Assembly (NCBI GenBank): GCA_963831605.1
Contig: CAWHQR010000005.1
Location: 124,001-188,000 of the forward strand
DNA: 64,000 nt
Direction of reading: 5' to 3'
Source of the DNA: DASUPK01 sp963831605
GTDB lineage: Bacteria > Actinomycetota > Thermoleophilia > Solirubrobacterales > 70-9
Under the pieces are notes generated by a model. That model made no database searches and had not been told where the DNA came from. It was given only the letters and a program-made list of their open reading frames with translations. The translations under genes and the position numbers were made by a program. Shown here piece after piece: positions 48,235-55,788 of this stretch. Position 1 is the stretch's first letter. The number at the start of each line of letters is the position of its first letter.

Positions 48235-48867
48235 TTACACGTCGTCGGCTGGAACCGCGGGCTCAGCGGGCGCCTGCTGCAGATCGGCGCCGCGCTGCTT
48301 GAGCGCGTTCCTGACGTGCCAAACGCGCTGTACCACGGTGAAAGCCGTCAGGGCCGCCATAGCGTAGATGGCTGGAGCCAGAAGATCTGCATCGAATACT
48401 CCGGCGCCCTTCGCGAAGACCAGCCCGATGGAGAGTATGACCACACGCACGGGACGCGTGGCCAGGCCCACCTTGCACTCGACTCCGAGCGCCTCCGCTC
48501 GCGCCCGGGTATAGGAGACCATCAGGGAGCCGAGCACGACCACCACGCACATCGCCGCGGCGAACTCGTCGCCGTTGAGCGCGAAGCGGTACGCGACCGC
48601 CGTCAGCACCAGGCCCTCCTCGACCCGGTCGAGAGTCGAGTCCAGGAACGCCCCGAACAGCGTCCCCTTGCCCGACGCGCGCGCGTAGCGCCCATCGAGC
48701 GTGTCCATGATGGAGCCGATGATGAATGCCACTCCTCCGAGGAAATAGAGGCCCTGCCAGATCAGGACCGCGGCCGCCAGGTTGCCGACCAGCCCCACCA
48801 TCGAGATGGCGTTCGGGGTGAGACGCGACTCGATCAGGCGATTGCGAACCGTCGCTGAGAACTCCAT
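48235..48867 (-). CDS. CDP-alcohol phosphatidyltransferase (phosphatidylinositol synthase-like)
   Basis: A 210-residue membrane enzyme with about six helices. The signature D-x2-D-G-x2-A-R-x8-G-x3-D-x3-D is fully present in DTLDGRYARASGKGTLFG and AFLDSTLD. Such enzymes replace CMP of CDP-diacylglycerol with an alcohol; next to ino1, inositol phosphate or inositol is the natural acceptor. The C-terminal tail is Pro/Ala-rich. It adjoins the PAP2 gene with no spacer (48867/48868) and lies 88 bases before the ino1 start, so the genes are one operon. In actinobacteria the product would be phosphatidylinositol (phosphate). Confidence 0.85.
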   Translation of the reverse strand: MEFSATVRNRLIESRLTPNAISMVGLVGNLAAAVLIWQGLYFLGGVAFIIGSIMDTLDGRYARASGKGTLFGAFLDSTLDRVEEGLVLTAVAYRFALNGDEFAAAMCVVVVLGSLMVSYTRARAEALGVECKVGLATRPVRVVILSIGLVFAKGAGVFDADLLAPAIYAMAALTAFTVVQRVWHVRNALKQRGADLQQAPAEPAVPADDV

Positions 48868-49680
48868 CTAGGCGGGCGCGGCCTCGGGCTCGGGCCGAGG
48901 CTCGAGCTCCGCGGCCGGCTGCCGCGATCCGAACGGAGCGAACGACCAGTCGGGGTTCAGGCGAGCGAGCAGCAACGCCACGCCCGTCGCCAGGGCCGCC
49001 GTGAGCAGCCCGAAGACCGCGTCGAGCCAGAAGTGGTTGCCGCTGGCCACCACGACGAAGGTCATCAGCAGCGGATAGGCGAAGAGCACTCCCCGGATCA
49101 CGGGCTGGCGGACGAGCATCGCCAGCGACCAGGCCAGGATCAGGGAAAGTCCGACGTGCATCGACGGAACCGCGGCGAATGGATTGAAGAGCGCGTCGTT
49201 CGGGTTCGAGAGGAGTGGGTTGTTGCCCGTGACCGAGCTCGAGGGGTCGAGGCCGAGCTCGGGCAGGAAGCGCGGCGGTGCGGTCGGGAAGAGCGCGTAC
49301 CCGATCACCGAGATCGCCATCGCCGCGAAGACGGCGTTGCGGACAAAACCGAAGCTGCCGCGATAGCGGAAGTAGAGGACCGCCAGCATCAGGCAGCTGC
49401 CCTTGAAGTGCAGGTTCGCGTAGCCCCAGCGGGCCACCTCGGCGGGCCAGCCGGCGCTGACCGCCCAGTGCTGGACGCTCGGCTCGATCAGCAATCCGAG
49501 CGAGCGCTCGGCGCTGACCAGGTCGCGCGCATGGGAGAAGGAGAGGCCCATGCTGCCGTCGACCGCGCCGCGCGCGTGGCGCCAGGCCCAGTAGGCGGCC
49601 GCGAGGAGGAGGATCTGAAGCGCGAGGTCAAGCGGGCCACGCGGCAGGAAGTTGAACTTTCGGAGCCGGGATGGGCTCAC
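48868..49680 (-). CDS. PAP2-superfamily membrane protein, Aur1/Ipt1-like (first copy)
   Basis: A 270-residue protein with about six helices. The phosphatase signature is present as ALFPTAPPRFLPE (motif 1 region), VPSMHVGLSLI (motif 2, His) and SGNHFWLDAVFG (motif 3, His and Asp). Proteins of this PAP2_3 group are related to fungal inositol phosphorylceramide synthase Aur1 and bacterial inositol phosphotransferases. An acidic/Pro-rich tail follows the last helix. It overlaps the GT-C-like gene by 4 bases and abuts the CDP-alcohol transferase. A role in transferring or trimming inositol phosphate groups on lipids is inferred. Confidence 0.83.
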   Translation of the reverse strand: MSPSRLRKFNFLPRGPLDLALQILLLAAAYWAWRHARGAVDGSMGLSFSHARDLVSAERSLGLLIEPSVQHWAVSAGWPAEVARWGYANLHFKGSCLMLAVLYFRYRGSFGFVRNAVFAAMAISVIGYALFPTAPPRFLPELGLDPSSSVTGNNPLLSNPNDALFNPFAAVPSMHVGLSLILAWSLAMLVRQPVIRGVLFAYPLLMTFVVVASGNHFWLDAVFGLLTAALATGVALLLARLNPDWSFAPFGSRQPAAELEPRPEPEAAPA

Positions 49681-51320
49681 GGACTACCGCCCATTCGGGC
49701 GATCCGAGCCGCGCGGCCGGCCGAGGACTGCGCCGATCCGTACTGGATCACAGGCTCCTGGTGGCAGCGGGGGCCGGAGCTGACCGCGCGCACCGGCGAG
49801 AAGTCGATGCCCACGCGGAAGCGCCCGGGGGTGGTGACGTCGATCATCGTGTAGCCGCCCGGGGCCTGCTCGACGCACCCGGTGCCCTGCTCGATCGACC
49901 AGTAGGGCGTCCAGTGCACGCGGACCAGCACCGTGCCCGGGGCGCTCGCGTCGACCACGAAGCCCTGCGGGGTCAGCTTCACCATCTTGCCCCCGATCGC
50001 GAGCGGCGAGGGATGGCTGACCGCATAGACGTTCCAGTTCTTGCTGTGGAAGACCTTGTGGAGGTACGAGGGCGGACCCTTCTTGATCAGCCGCTTCTCC
50101 CCCAGGGCGGCGTAGTCGAGGGGAGCGCGCGGCACGGCGACATAGCCCACCCCGAGGTCATCCAGCCAGCTGCGGTACTGAAGTCCGGTGAGCGGAGCGG
50201 ATTGGTAGAAGAGCGGATTGAGCTTGCGGTCGAGCTGGCGCTCCCAGCCGCGGGCGATGTAGAGACCATTGGGAACATAGGCGGACTCCCAGTGGTGCTC
50301 CTCCGGAAGGACCTCGACGCGCTGCGAGTCCCTGTGGGGCCGTCCCCGGAGAAAGTCGACGAGGGGCGCGTAGTACCCGGCGCTCACCGAGGGCTGGGCG
50401 CTCACCTGCTCGAGGTCGCGCACAACGGGCGACCACTGCCAGTAGATCAGGACGGGTATCAGCAGAACGAGCGCGAACCTCTGCCGGCGCCAGAGGCCGA
50501 AGGCCAGGATCGGCCCCAGGAGCAGCGACCCGAGGCGGGTCGCGTTGCCGCCCATCGGGCTCTGAATCAGGAACGCTCCCGCCAGCGCAGCGCCGTAGAC
50601 GGCGACGCCGTAGCGAAGCAGACGCTCCTCCGGCGGCAGGGCCACGAACACGGCGATCGCGACGAGGATCGCCGGCTCGAAGCTCGAGAAGTCGAACGGC
50701 TCGGTCCCGCCCTCCGGGAACGCAGCCGAGATCAGCAGCGCCACGCCGACGGTGACGACCGCCAGCTCCAGGCCCTTGCGGCTTCGCTCCGCGATCGCGT
50801 ACGCCACCACGGCGCAGGCGAGGAACAGGGCGGCCACGGGGCTCGCGAAGGGGGTGAGCATGGCGAAGCCGACCGCCAGGATCCGGTGTCCCCTCTGCGC
50901 CGCGAGGACCGCGCAGAGCGCCACGGCGACGCCGAGGGCGAAGGTGAGACGGCCGGTGAACAGGCTGATGGCGGTGGCGGTCGCGAACCAGATCACGCCG
51001 AGCCGCGCGCGATCGCCGAAGCGCCGATAGGCGATCGCGGAGAAGAGCAGCGCCGCGACGATCGTCGCGATGACACCGACCAGCCGCGGGCCGATCACCG
51101 CGCTCAGGATCGGGAGGAGGATCCCGTAGCCCGGCAGGTGGTGGCCGCCGAACCAGAAGTTGTCCCAGGTGACCAGACCGTCGTGGGCGAACAGGCCCGA
51201 GCGAAACACCTGGGCGGCGTGGTCCGCGCTGTCGGGCTGGATGATCAGGTAGGCGGCGCCGAGGGCAGCCGCGACCAGCCCCGGCTCGCCATAGCGGCGG
51301 AGCGTCTCTCGCGCGCTCAA
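49677..51320 (-). CDS. Polytopic GT-C-like membrane protein in the inositol-lipid operon
   Basis: A 547-residue protein. About ten helices span residues 13-310, with the early loop QPDSADHAAQVFRSGLFAHD and TWDNFWFGGHHLPGYGILLP, where the paired acidic residue and WDNFWFGG resemble GT-C mannosyltransferases. From about 340 a non-membrane C-terminal domain follows, containing PLTGLQYRSWLDDLGVGYV and CVEQAPGGYTMIDVTTPG. It probably uses a polyprenyl-phosphate sugar to extend an inositol glycolipid, though activity is unproven. Both ends overlap the flanking PAP2 genes by 4 bases, a strong sign of translational coupling. Confidence 0.72.
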   Translation of the reverse strand: MSARETLRRYGEPGLVAAALGAAYLIIQPDSADHAAQVFRSGLFAHDGLVTWDNFWFGGHHLPGYGILLPILSAVIGPRLVGVIATIVAALLFSAIAYRRFGDRARLGVIWFATATAISLFTGRLTFALGVAVALCAVLAAQRGHRILAVGFAMLTPFASPVAALFLACAVVAYAIAERSRKGLELAVVTVGVALLISAAFPEGGTEPFDFSSFEPAILVAIAVFVALPPEERLLRYGVAVYGAALAGAFLIQSPMGGNATRLGSLLLGPILAFGLWRRQRFALVLLIPVLIYWQWSPVVRDLEQVSAQPSVSAGYYAPLVDFLRGRPHRDSQRVEVLPEEHHWESAYVPNGLYIARGWERQLDRKLNPLFYQSAPLTGLQYRSWLDDLGVGYVAVPRAPLDYAALGEKRLIKKGPPSYLHKVFHSKNWNVYAVSHPSPLAIGGKMVKLTPQGFVVDASAPGTVLVRVHWTPYWSIEQGTGCVEQAPGGYTMIDVTTPGRFRVGIDFSPVRAVSSGPRCHQEPVIQYGSAQSSAGRAARIARMGGSP

Positions 51321-52081
51321 GCCGTTGCCGGACGCCAGGACCAGACGGCCGGCCGGACGCGGGCCAGGATCTGTGTGGCGGTGACGGCCGACAGCGCTGC
51401 GACGAGCAGGCCGAAGGCGCCGTCGACCCAGAAGTGGTTCGCGGTGACGATCACGACCCAGAACACCAGGATGGGATAGGCGGCCCAGATGACCTTGGTG
51501 ACCCTGTGCTTGGAGATCAGGACGCCGGTCACGCCGATCATCGTGGAGAAGGCGACGTGCATGCTGGGGATCGCCGCGTAGGGGTTGATGAAGAGCTTCA
51601 CGAGACCGGAGTCATGGTTGACCTGGGCGTATTGGGTGATCGTGTCGACAAGACCGTCGCCGGGGAAGAGCCGCGGCGGTGCGGTCGGCAATAGCGCGTA
51701 GCCCACGACCGCCAGCCCCATAGCAACCATGAACATGTTGCGCACGAAGTAAAAATTCTGGTTCCTGAAGAGATAGAGCCAGACCAGGAACGCCGTGGTC
51801 ACCACGAAGTGGCTGTTCATGTACATGAAGTTGGCGAAGTCGACGATCCACCGCTGATGAATGAACACCGCCTGCAGGTTGGGCTCGAAGAACGTGTGGA
51901 GGCTCTTCTCGAAATCGATCACGTTCTGGCCGTTGGCGAGGGCCGTCGCGCGCTGTCCGTCGGCGACGCCGCGGACTGCCTCGTAGCAGAGCTCCGCGAC
52001 CACGAACAGGCTGAGCTGGCGACCCGCATCCCCGTATCCGTGGGGAAGCCAGTTACCGAATTTGTCGATTAGGGCACGCAT
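51317..52081 (-). CDS. PAP2-superfamily membrane protein, Aur1/Ipt1-like (second copy)
   Basis: A 254-residue paralogue of the protein at 48868, with the same order: ALLPTAPPRLFPGDG, IPSMHVAFSTMIGV and TANHFWVDGAFG. An additional N-terminal region (LIDKFGNWLPHGYGDAGRQ) precedes the first helix. It is the first gene of the operon in transcript order after the intergenic gap at 52082-52137 and overlaps the GT-C-like gene (ATGA). The two PAP2 proteins flank a glycosyltransferase-like protein, an arrangement suggesting successive steps on the same lipid. Confidence 0.83.
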   Translation of the reverse strand: MRALIDKFGNWLPHGYGDAGRQLSLFVVAELCYEAVRGVADGQRATALANGQNVIDFEKSLHTFFEPNLQAVFIHQRWIVDFANFMYMNSHFVVTTAFLVWLYLFRNQNFYFVRNMFMVAMGLAVVGYALLPTAPPRLFPGDGLVDTITQYAQVNHDSGLVKLFINPYAAIPSMHVAFSTMIGVTGVLISKHRVTKVIWAAYPILVFWVVIVTANHFWVDGAFGLLVAALSAVTATQILARVRPAVWSWRPATA

Positions 52082-52137
52082 GACCGGAAGATTCTAGTCA
52101 CCAGGGGGCGTCTGGTTACGGCGGAATAACACCTTCG

Positions 52138-52980
52138 TCAGGAATTGCGGAAGTCTTCGTCGGTTGTAAGAAAGCGGATCACCCGGTCGACGATCTCCGG
52201 AGCGTCGATCCAGGGCCAATGACCCGCCTCGGGCACCTCGATCAGCTCCGAGCTGGGCAGGCGGGCCGCGTAGGCGGGACCGAATCGCGCCGGAATGTAA
52301 CGGTCACGCCCGCCCCAGACGACCAGGGCCGGCGCCTCGATCTCTCCGAGGCGCGCCCCGGCCGCCGCCAGCCGGTCCGGTGGTGCCGAGCGGTAGAGCC
52401 GCAGGATCGCCTCGAATGTGCCGCTGTCGAGGTGGTCCCAGATCGCATCGATGAACTCGGGGTCGTGCCTGCTCCAGTCGCCCCGCGACTCGCGCAGCCC
52501 CAGATCGAGCAGCCGCCGTGACCAGATCCTGTTGGAGAGCTCACCCAGCCCTCGCGTCCGCCACACGCGGGCCGTGCGGTGCCAGCGGTACCCGGGCAAG
52601 AGCACGACCGAGTTGATGATCACCAGCCGCTTGATCCGGTCGGGCTCCTCCTGGGCGCCGATCAGGGCCACGGCCCCCCAGTCGTGCACGACGAGCGAAT
52701 GGTCCTCCACCGCCATTCGCTGCAGGAATCGTTTCGTGAACCGGGCGAGACCGTCCATCGAGTAGTCGAACTCGCTGGGTGGGGGACGGTCGGAGCGGCC
52801 CCAGCCGGGCAGGTCGAACGCGAGAGCGGAACCCGTCATGCGCTCGAGGAACGGCTGCCAGTCCTCGGAGTGGCTCGGGTTGCCGTGGACGAAGACGGCC
52901 GGCGCGCCGTTTCCGTCGACGCGTCGAAAGAACGTTGAAACGCCATCGACCATCACTGTTCCGGTCTCGACCTGGGCCAC
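52138..52980 (-). CDS. Alpha/beta hydrolase, haloalkane dehalogenase/epoxide hydrolase-like
   Basis: A 280-residue enzyme. The oxyanion motif HGNPSHSEDW, nucleophile elbow VVHDWGAVALIG (Asp nucleophile), acid region ALVVWGGRDRYIPA and the His in EAGHWPWID form a typical set in which Asp, not Ser, attacks, as in dehalogenases and epoxide hydrolases. GTG at 52980 is used because GATATT precedes it at leaderless spacing; ATG 52953 is an alternative. It is divergent from endonuclease III, sharing a 28-base gap, so the promoters must overlap. It lies just upstream of the inositol-lipid operon on the same strand. Confidence 0.85.
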   Translation of the reverse strand: MAQVETGTVMVDGVSTFFRRVDGNGAPAVFVHGNPSHSEDWQPFLERMTGSALAFDLPGWGRSDRPPPSEFDYSMDGLARFTKRFLQRMAVEDHSLVVHDWGAVALIGAQEEPDRIKRLVIINSVVLLPGYRWHRTARVWRTRGLGELSNRIWSRRLLDLGLRESRGDWSRHDPEFIDAIWDHLDSGTFEAILRLYRSAPPDRLAAAGARLGEIEAPALVVWGGRDRYIPARFGPAYAARLPSSELIEVPEAGHWPWIDAPEIVDRVIRFLTTDEDFRNS

Positions 52981-53008
52981 GGTGGGCGCGGACAATATCC
53001 TCGGGTTC

Positions 53009-53791
53009 GTGCCGCTGCCGAGCAAGGTCGTGCTGGCCGACGGGAAGATCGCCGACCTTCCCTCAAGCCCTCCGCCGCGCATCCCCAAGAGGGACCCCGG
53101 GTGGCGCCGGCCCTCGCGCCGGCGCGTCCTGGCGATCCGCGACCGGCTCCGCGAGCTCTACGGGCGTCCCGTCAACCAGCCGCACGGGCATCCGATCGCC
53201 GAGCTGGTTCGGACGGTGCTCTCCCAGAACACCAACGACCGCAACCGCGACGTTGCGTATAACCGGCTCCGCGAACGCTTCCCGACCTGGGAAGCGGTCC
53301 GCGACGCGCCGACGGACGAGGTCGAGGCGGCGATCAAGCCCGGGGGGCTGAGTGCCACCAAGGCCCCACGGATCCAGGAGATCCTCGACCTGCTCGGAGA
53401 GCATCCCGACCTGGACTGGCTGGCGGAAGCCCCGCGCGAGGAGGCGCTCTCCTATCTCGACGACCTGCCGGGCGTCGGCCGCAAGACCGCGGCCTGCGTG
53501 ATGATCTTCGCCTTCGGCCGTCCGGAGATCCCGGTCGATACCCATGTCCACCGCGTCGGCGGCCGTCTCGGCCTCTTCCGGCTGGGTGCGCCCTTCGAGG
53601 AGGCCCACGACGAGATGCTCGCCATCACTCCGCCCGAGGACGCATACGAGCTCCACGTCAACCTGATCCAGCACGGCCGCGCGGTCTGCCGCCCGAAACC
53701 CCGTTGCGGGGAATGCGGACTCCGGCGCATGTGCCCGTGGTACCGCGCCAACAGGCAACAGGCGGGGCCGCTACCCGCCGGGACGAAGTGA
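53009..53791 (+). CDS. nth: Endonuclease III (DNA glycosylase/AP lyase)
   Basis: A 260-residue base-excision repair enzyme. The helix-hairpin-helix LPGVGRKTAACV holds the catalytic Lys, and VDTHVHRV the catalytic Asp. Four Cys for the iron-sulfur cluster are in CRPKPRCGECGLRRMC. It removes oxidised pyrimidines and nicks the AP site. Normal length is about 210-230; the N-terminus here adds about 40 residues (LPSKVVLADGKIADLPSS). GTG 53009 is preferred, with TATCCT 7 bases before (leaderless); GTG 52982 is possible. Confidence 0.9.
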   Translation: MPLPSKVVLADGKIADLPSSPPPRIPKRDPGWRRPSRRRVLAIRDRLRELYGRPVNQPHGHPIAELVRTVLSQNTNDRNRDVAYNRLRERFPTWEAVRDAPTDEVEAAIKPGGLSATKAPRIQEILDLLGEHPDLDWLAEAPREEALSYLDDLPGVGRKTAACVMIFAFGRPEIPVDTHVHRVGGRLGLFRLGAPFEEAHDEMLAITPPEDAYELHVNLIQHGRAVCRPKPRCGECGLRRMCPWYRANRQQAGPLPAGTK

Positions 53792-53837
53792 CCCGCAAAG
53801 TCGGTCGTCGCGGCCCCTATATGCTCCGCCGCGCCAA

Positions 53838-54231
53838 ATGAAGCGGAGCACCTTCGTCATGTTCGGGCTGGTCGTGTTGCTCCTCGGGGTGGGCGTTCCC
53901 GCTTGGGCGATCACCCACGAGGGCTCCCAGAGCGCCTCCCCGCAAAACGTCCCGGCGAGCCTGCAGGGAGGGCAAGGACCTGTTCGTGACCAACTGCGGG
54001 GCCTGCCACACGCTCGCCAAGGCGGGCACCGACGGCGTCATCGGCCCCAACCTCGACGAGCTGCTCGCTCCGCCGAGCGCCAGCGCCCCGGCTCCAGCGA
54101 CCATCAAGCCCCGTGTCCTCAGCGCGATCAACAACGGGGTCGCCGGGCGGATGCCCAAGGGTGTGCTGAGCGGCCAGCAGGCCGACGAGGTGGCGACCTT
54201 CGTTTCCCAGGTCGCCGGCCAGGGCCCCTAG
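53838..54231 (+). pseudogene. Membrane-anchored cytochrome c, frameshifted
   Basis: The first frame encodes MKRSTFVMFGLVVLLLGVG, an N-terminal anchor or signal, then SPQNVPASLQ. From about 53968 the sense continues in the next frame: KDLFVTNCGACHTLAKAG, with the haem-binding CGACH, and later GRMPKGVLS carrying the distal Met. Deleting one G in CAGGGAGG (53965-53970) joins both into a 130-residue small cytochrome c that would carry electrons at the outer face of the membrane. The second frame alone starts at ATG 53986 and lacks the anchor. Cause of the break is undecided. Confidence 0.65.
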
Positions 54232-54252
54232 CCCTACCCACAACTGCGGGTT

Positions 54253-54272
54253 GTTGCGGTTTCGGCCGCAAC
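54253..54272. other. Perfect hairpin between cytochrome c and EEP genes
   Basis: GTTGCGG-TTTCGG-CCGCAAC: seven base pairs with a six-base loop, 22 bases after the cytochrome c stop. No T-run follows; it may terminate or protect the upstream transcript. The rest of the 144-base gap has an AAGGAG ribosome site for the next gene. Confidence 0.4.
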
Positions 54273-54375
54273 TCTGCGTGAAATGGCGTTGTTAGCAGGA
54301 CAGAGAGAGGACTCGAGGGGTTCTCGCGCAACCGATTGCGTGGCAAGGGACTCCTCGCAGAGAAAAGGAGTTCCG

Positions 54376-55626
54376 TTGAGTCACGCACAGCAGTCCCCGG
54401 GCAGGCGGGGGCGCTTCGGTCTGGCGATGGTCTTTGGGTTGGTTATGGCCCTGGCGATCACGCTGCTCCCGGGCGCCGCCGATGCCAAGGGAAAGTCAGG
54501 CAAGAAGGGCACCCAGCTGACCGTCATGAGCCGCAACCTTTACCTCGGGGCGGATCTGAGTCCGGCGCTCGAGGCCGGAAACGTCAACGCCGCGGTCGAC
54601 GCTGCGTACCAGATCGAGCAGCAGGTCCATCGGACCAACTTCCCGGGCGTACGAGCCGCTGAGCTCGCAAGCGAGATCAAGAAGGTGAAGCCCGACATCG
54701 TCGGCCTGCAGGAAGGCGCCTGGTGGCGCACCGGTCCGTACGACCTGAGCGCCGTCACGTCGGGCCCGAAGGCGACGCAGACCGACCCGGCCGGCGGTGA
54801 CTTCCTCACCGATCTGCTCACCCAGCTCAACTCCGGCGGTGGAAAGAAGAGCGGCGCGAGCGCGGCGAAAAAGAAGAAGAAGCCGAAGCTCCAGTACCGC
54901 ATCGCCGTGGTCAAGCCGGAGTTCGACTTCGAGCTCCCGGTCAACCAAGGCTCGGGCGGACTCGGAGCCTGTCCCGCCCAGTGCCATAACGAGCGCCTCA
55001 CCATGCGCGACGCGATCCTGGTGAAGAAGGGCGTCAAGACCAGCAAGGCGACCTCCGGCACGTTCAACACGCTGCTTCGGGTCAAGGTCGGAGGCGTGAT
55101 CAACGTCGACGTGACCCGCGGATTTGCCGCCGTCGACGCCAAGGTCAACGGCCGGAAGATCCACGTCGTGGACAGCCATCTCGAGGCATTCGACAGTGCA
55201 GCGAGCAACACGGGCAGCGACGGCAACACCTACCCGAAGGGTGGGATTCGGGAGGCCCAGGCCAAGCAGCTGATCGCGCCGGGCGGTCCGGTGACCTCGA
55301 AGCTGCCGACCGTGCTGGTCGGTGACTTCAACTCCGATTCGCCGGTGCACGGCGACCAGGTGGACCCGGGCGATGCCCTGGCCTACCGGGCGCTGCTGGC
55401 CGGGGGCTGGAGCGAGCGTGCGCTCACGCCGCCCCCGTTCGGGTGCTGCCTGCAGGACCCGAACCTGAACGACCCGAGCACGGCCGGCATCACCCACCGG
55501 GTCGATCACATCATGTCGAACAGCAAGAAGATCAAGTTCAAGAAGGGTGGCCTGACGACCACCTACGCGAACGGCCTGCATTCGTCCGACCACTTCGGCA
55601 TCTGGAGCCGTCTCCAGGTCAAGTGA
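54376..55626 (+). CDS. Secreted endonuclease/exonuclease/phosphatase-family protein
   Basis: A 416-residue exported EEP-fold hydrolase. TTG at 54376 is chosen because AAGGAG ends 5 bases before it; a Tat/Sec-like N-terminus (RRGRFGLAMVFGLVMALAI) follows, with cleavage near ADA. Catalytic pieces: SRNLYLGAD (Asn), VGLQEGAWW (Glu), VDSHLEAF, VGDFNSDSP (Asp/Asn) and HSSDHFG (Asp-His). A Lys-rich insertion (SAAKKKKKPKL) lies near residue 175. Exported members degrade extracellular DNA or phospholipids. It is followed by a strong terminator, so it is the last gene of its unit. Confidence 0.85.
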   Translation: MSHAQQSPGRRGRFGLAMVFGLVMALAITLLPGAADAKGKSGKKGTQLTVMSRNLYLGADLSPALEAGNVNAAVDAAYQIEQQVHRTNFPGVRAAELASEIKKVKPDIVGLQEGAWWRTGPYDLSAVTSGPKATQTDPAGGDFLTDLLTQLNSGGGKKSGASAAKKKKKPKLQYRIAVVKPEFDFELPVNQGSGGLGACPAQCHNERLTMRDAILVKKGVKTSKATSGTFNTLLRVKVGGVINVDVTRGFAAVDAKVNGRKIHVVDSHLEAFDSAASNTGSDGNTYPKGGIREAQAKQLIAPGGPVTSKLPTVLVGDFNSDSPVHGDQVDPGDALAYRALLAGGWSERALTPPPFGCCLQDPNLNDPSTAGITHRVDHIMSNSKKIKFKKGGLTTTYANGLHSSDHFGIWSRLQVK

Positions 55627-55650
55627 TCGCGGGCGCAGCGGGAAGCATCG

Positions 55651-55686
55651 AGAGGCCGGGGCGCACACGCCCCGGCCTCTTTTTTT
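55651..55686 (+). terminator. Rho-independent terminator
   Basis: AGAGGCCGGGGCG (55651-55663), loop CACA, CGCCCCGGCCTCT (55668-55680), then a T-run to 55686. A 13-base-pair perfect stem with U-tract ends transcription between the EEP gene and the dnaK promoter. Confidence 0.92.
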
Positions 55687-55694
55687 GCCCGGGG

Positions 55695-55761
55695 TTGACA
55701 GCACGCGTATATCTGCCAGACTGACACTTAGATTTCTTGGGCGGCTATGCTGAAGCCCAAG
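55695..55761 (+). promoter_or_regulatory. dnaK operon promoter region with inverted repeat
   Basis: TTGACA (55695-55700) is a good -35 box; the -10 at 17 bases is weak (AGACTG/CAGACT). Further on, CTTGGGC (55736-55742) and GCCCAAG (55755-55761) form an inverted repeat with a 12-base spacer. This recalls the HspR box HAIR (CTTGAGT-N7-ACTCAAG) in its half-site but not its spacing, so HspR binding is only possible. Confidence 0.45.
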
Positions 55762-55788
55762 CCAAAACCAAGCTTTGGAGGAATGACA

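Noticed and set aside
54241..54375. Possible riboswitch before the secreted EEP gene
   Set aside because: A hairpin and a GCGCAACCGA string are present, but I could not match the conserved core of c-di-AMP or other known riboswitches.
55747..55788. Upstream ATG extending DnaK by 14 residues
   Set aside because: It would add a Lys/Pro-rich extension absent from DnaK proteins, and the strong GGAGG lies after it.
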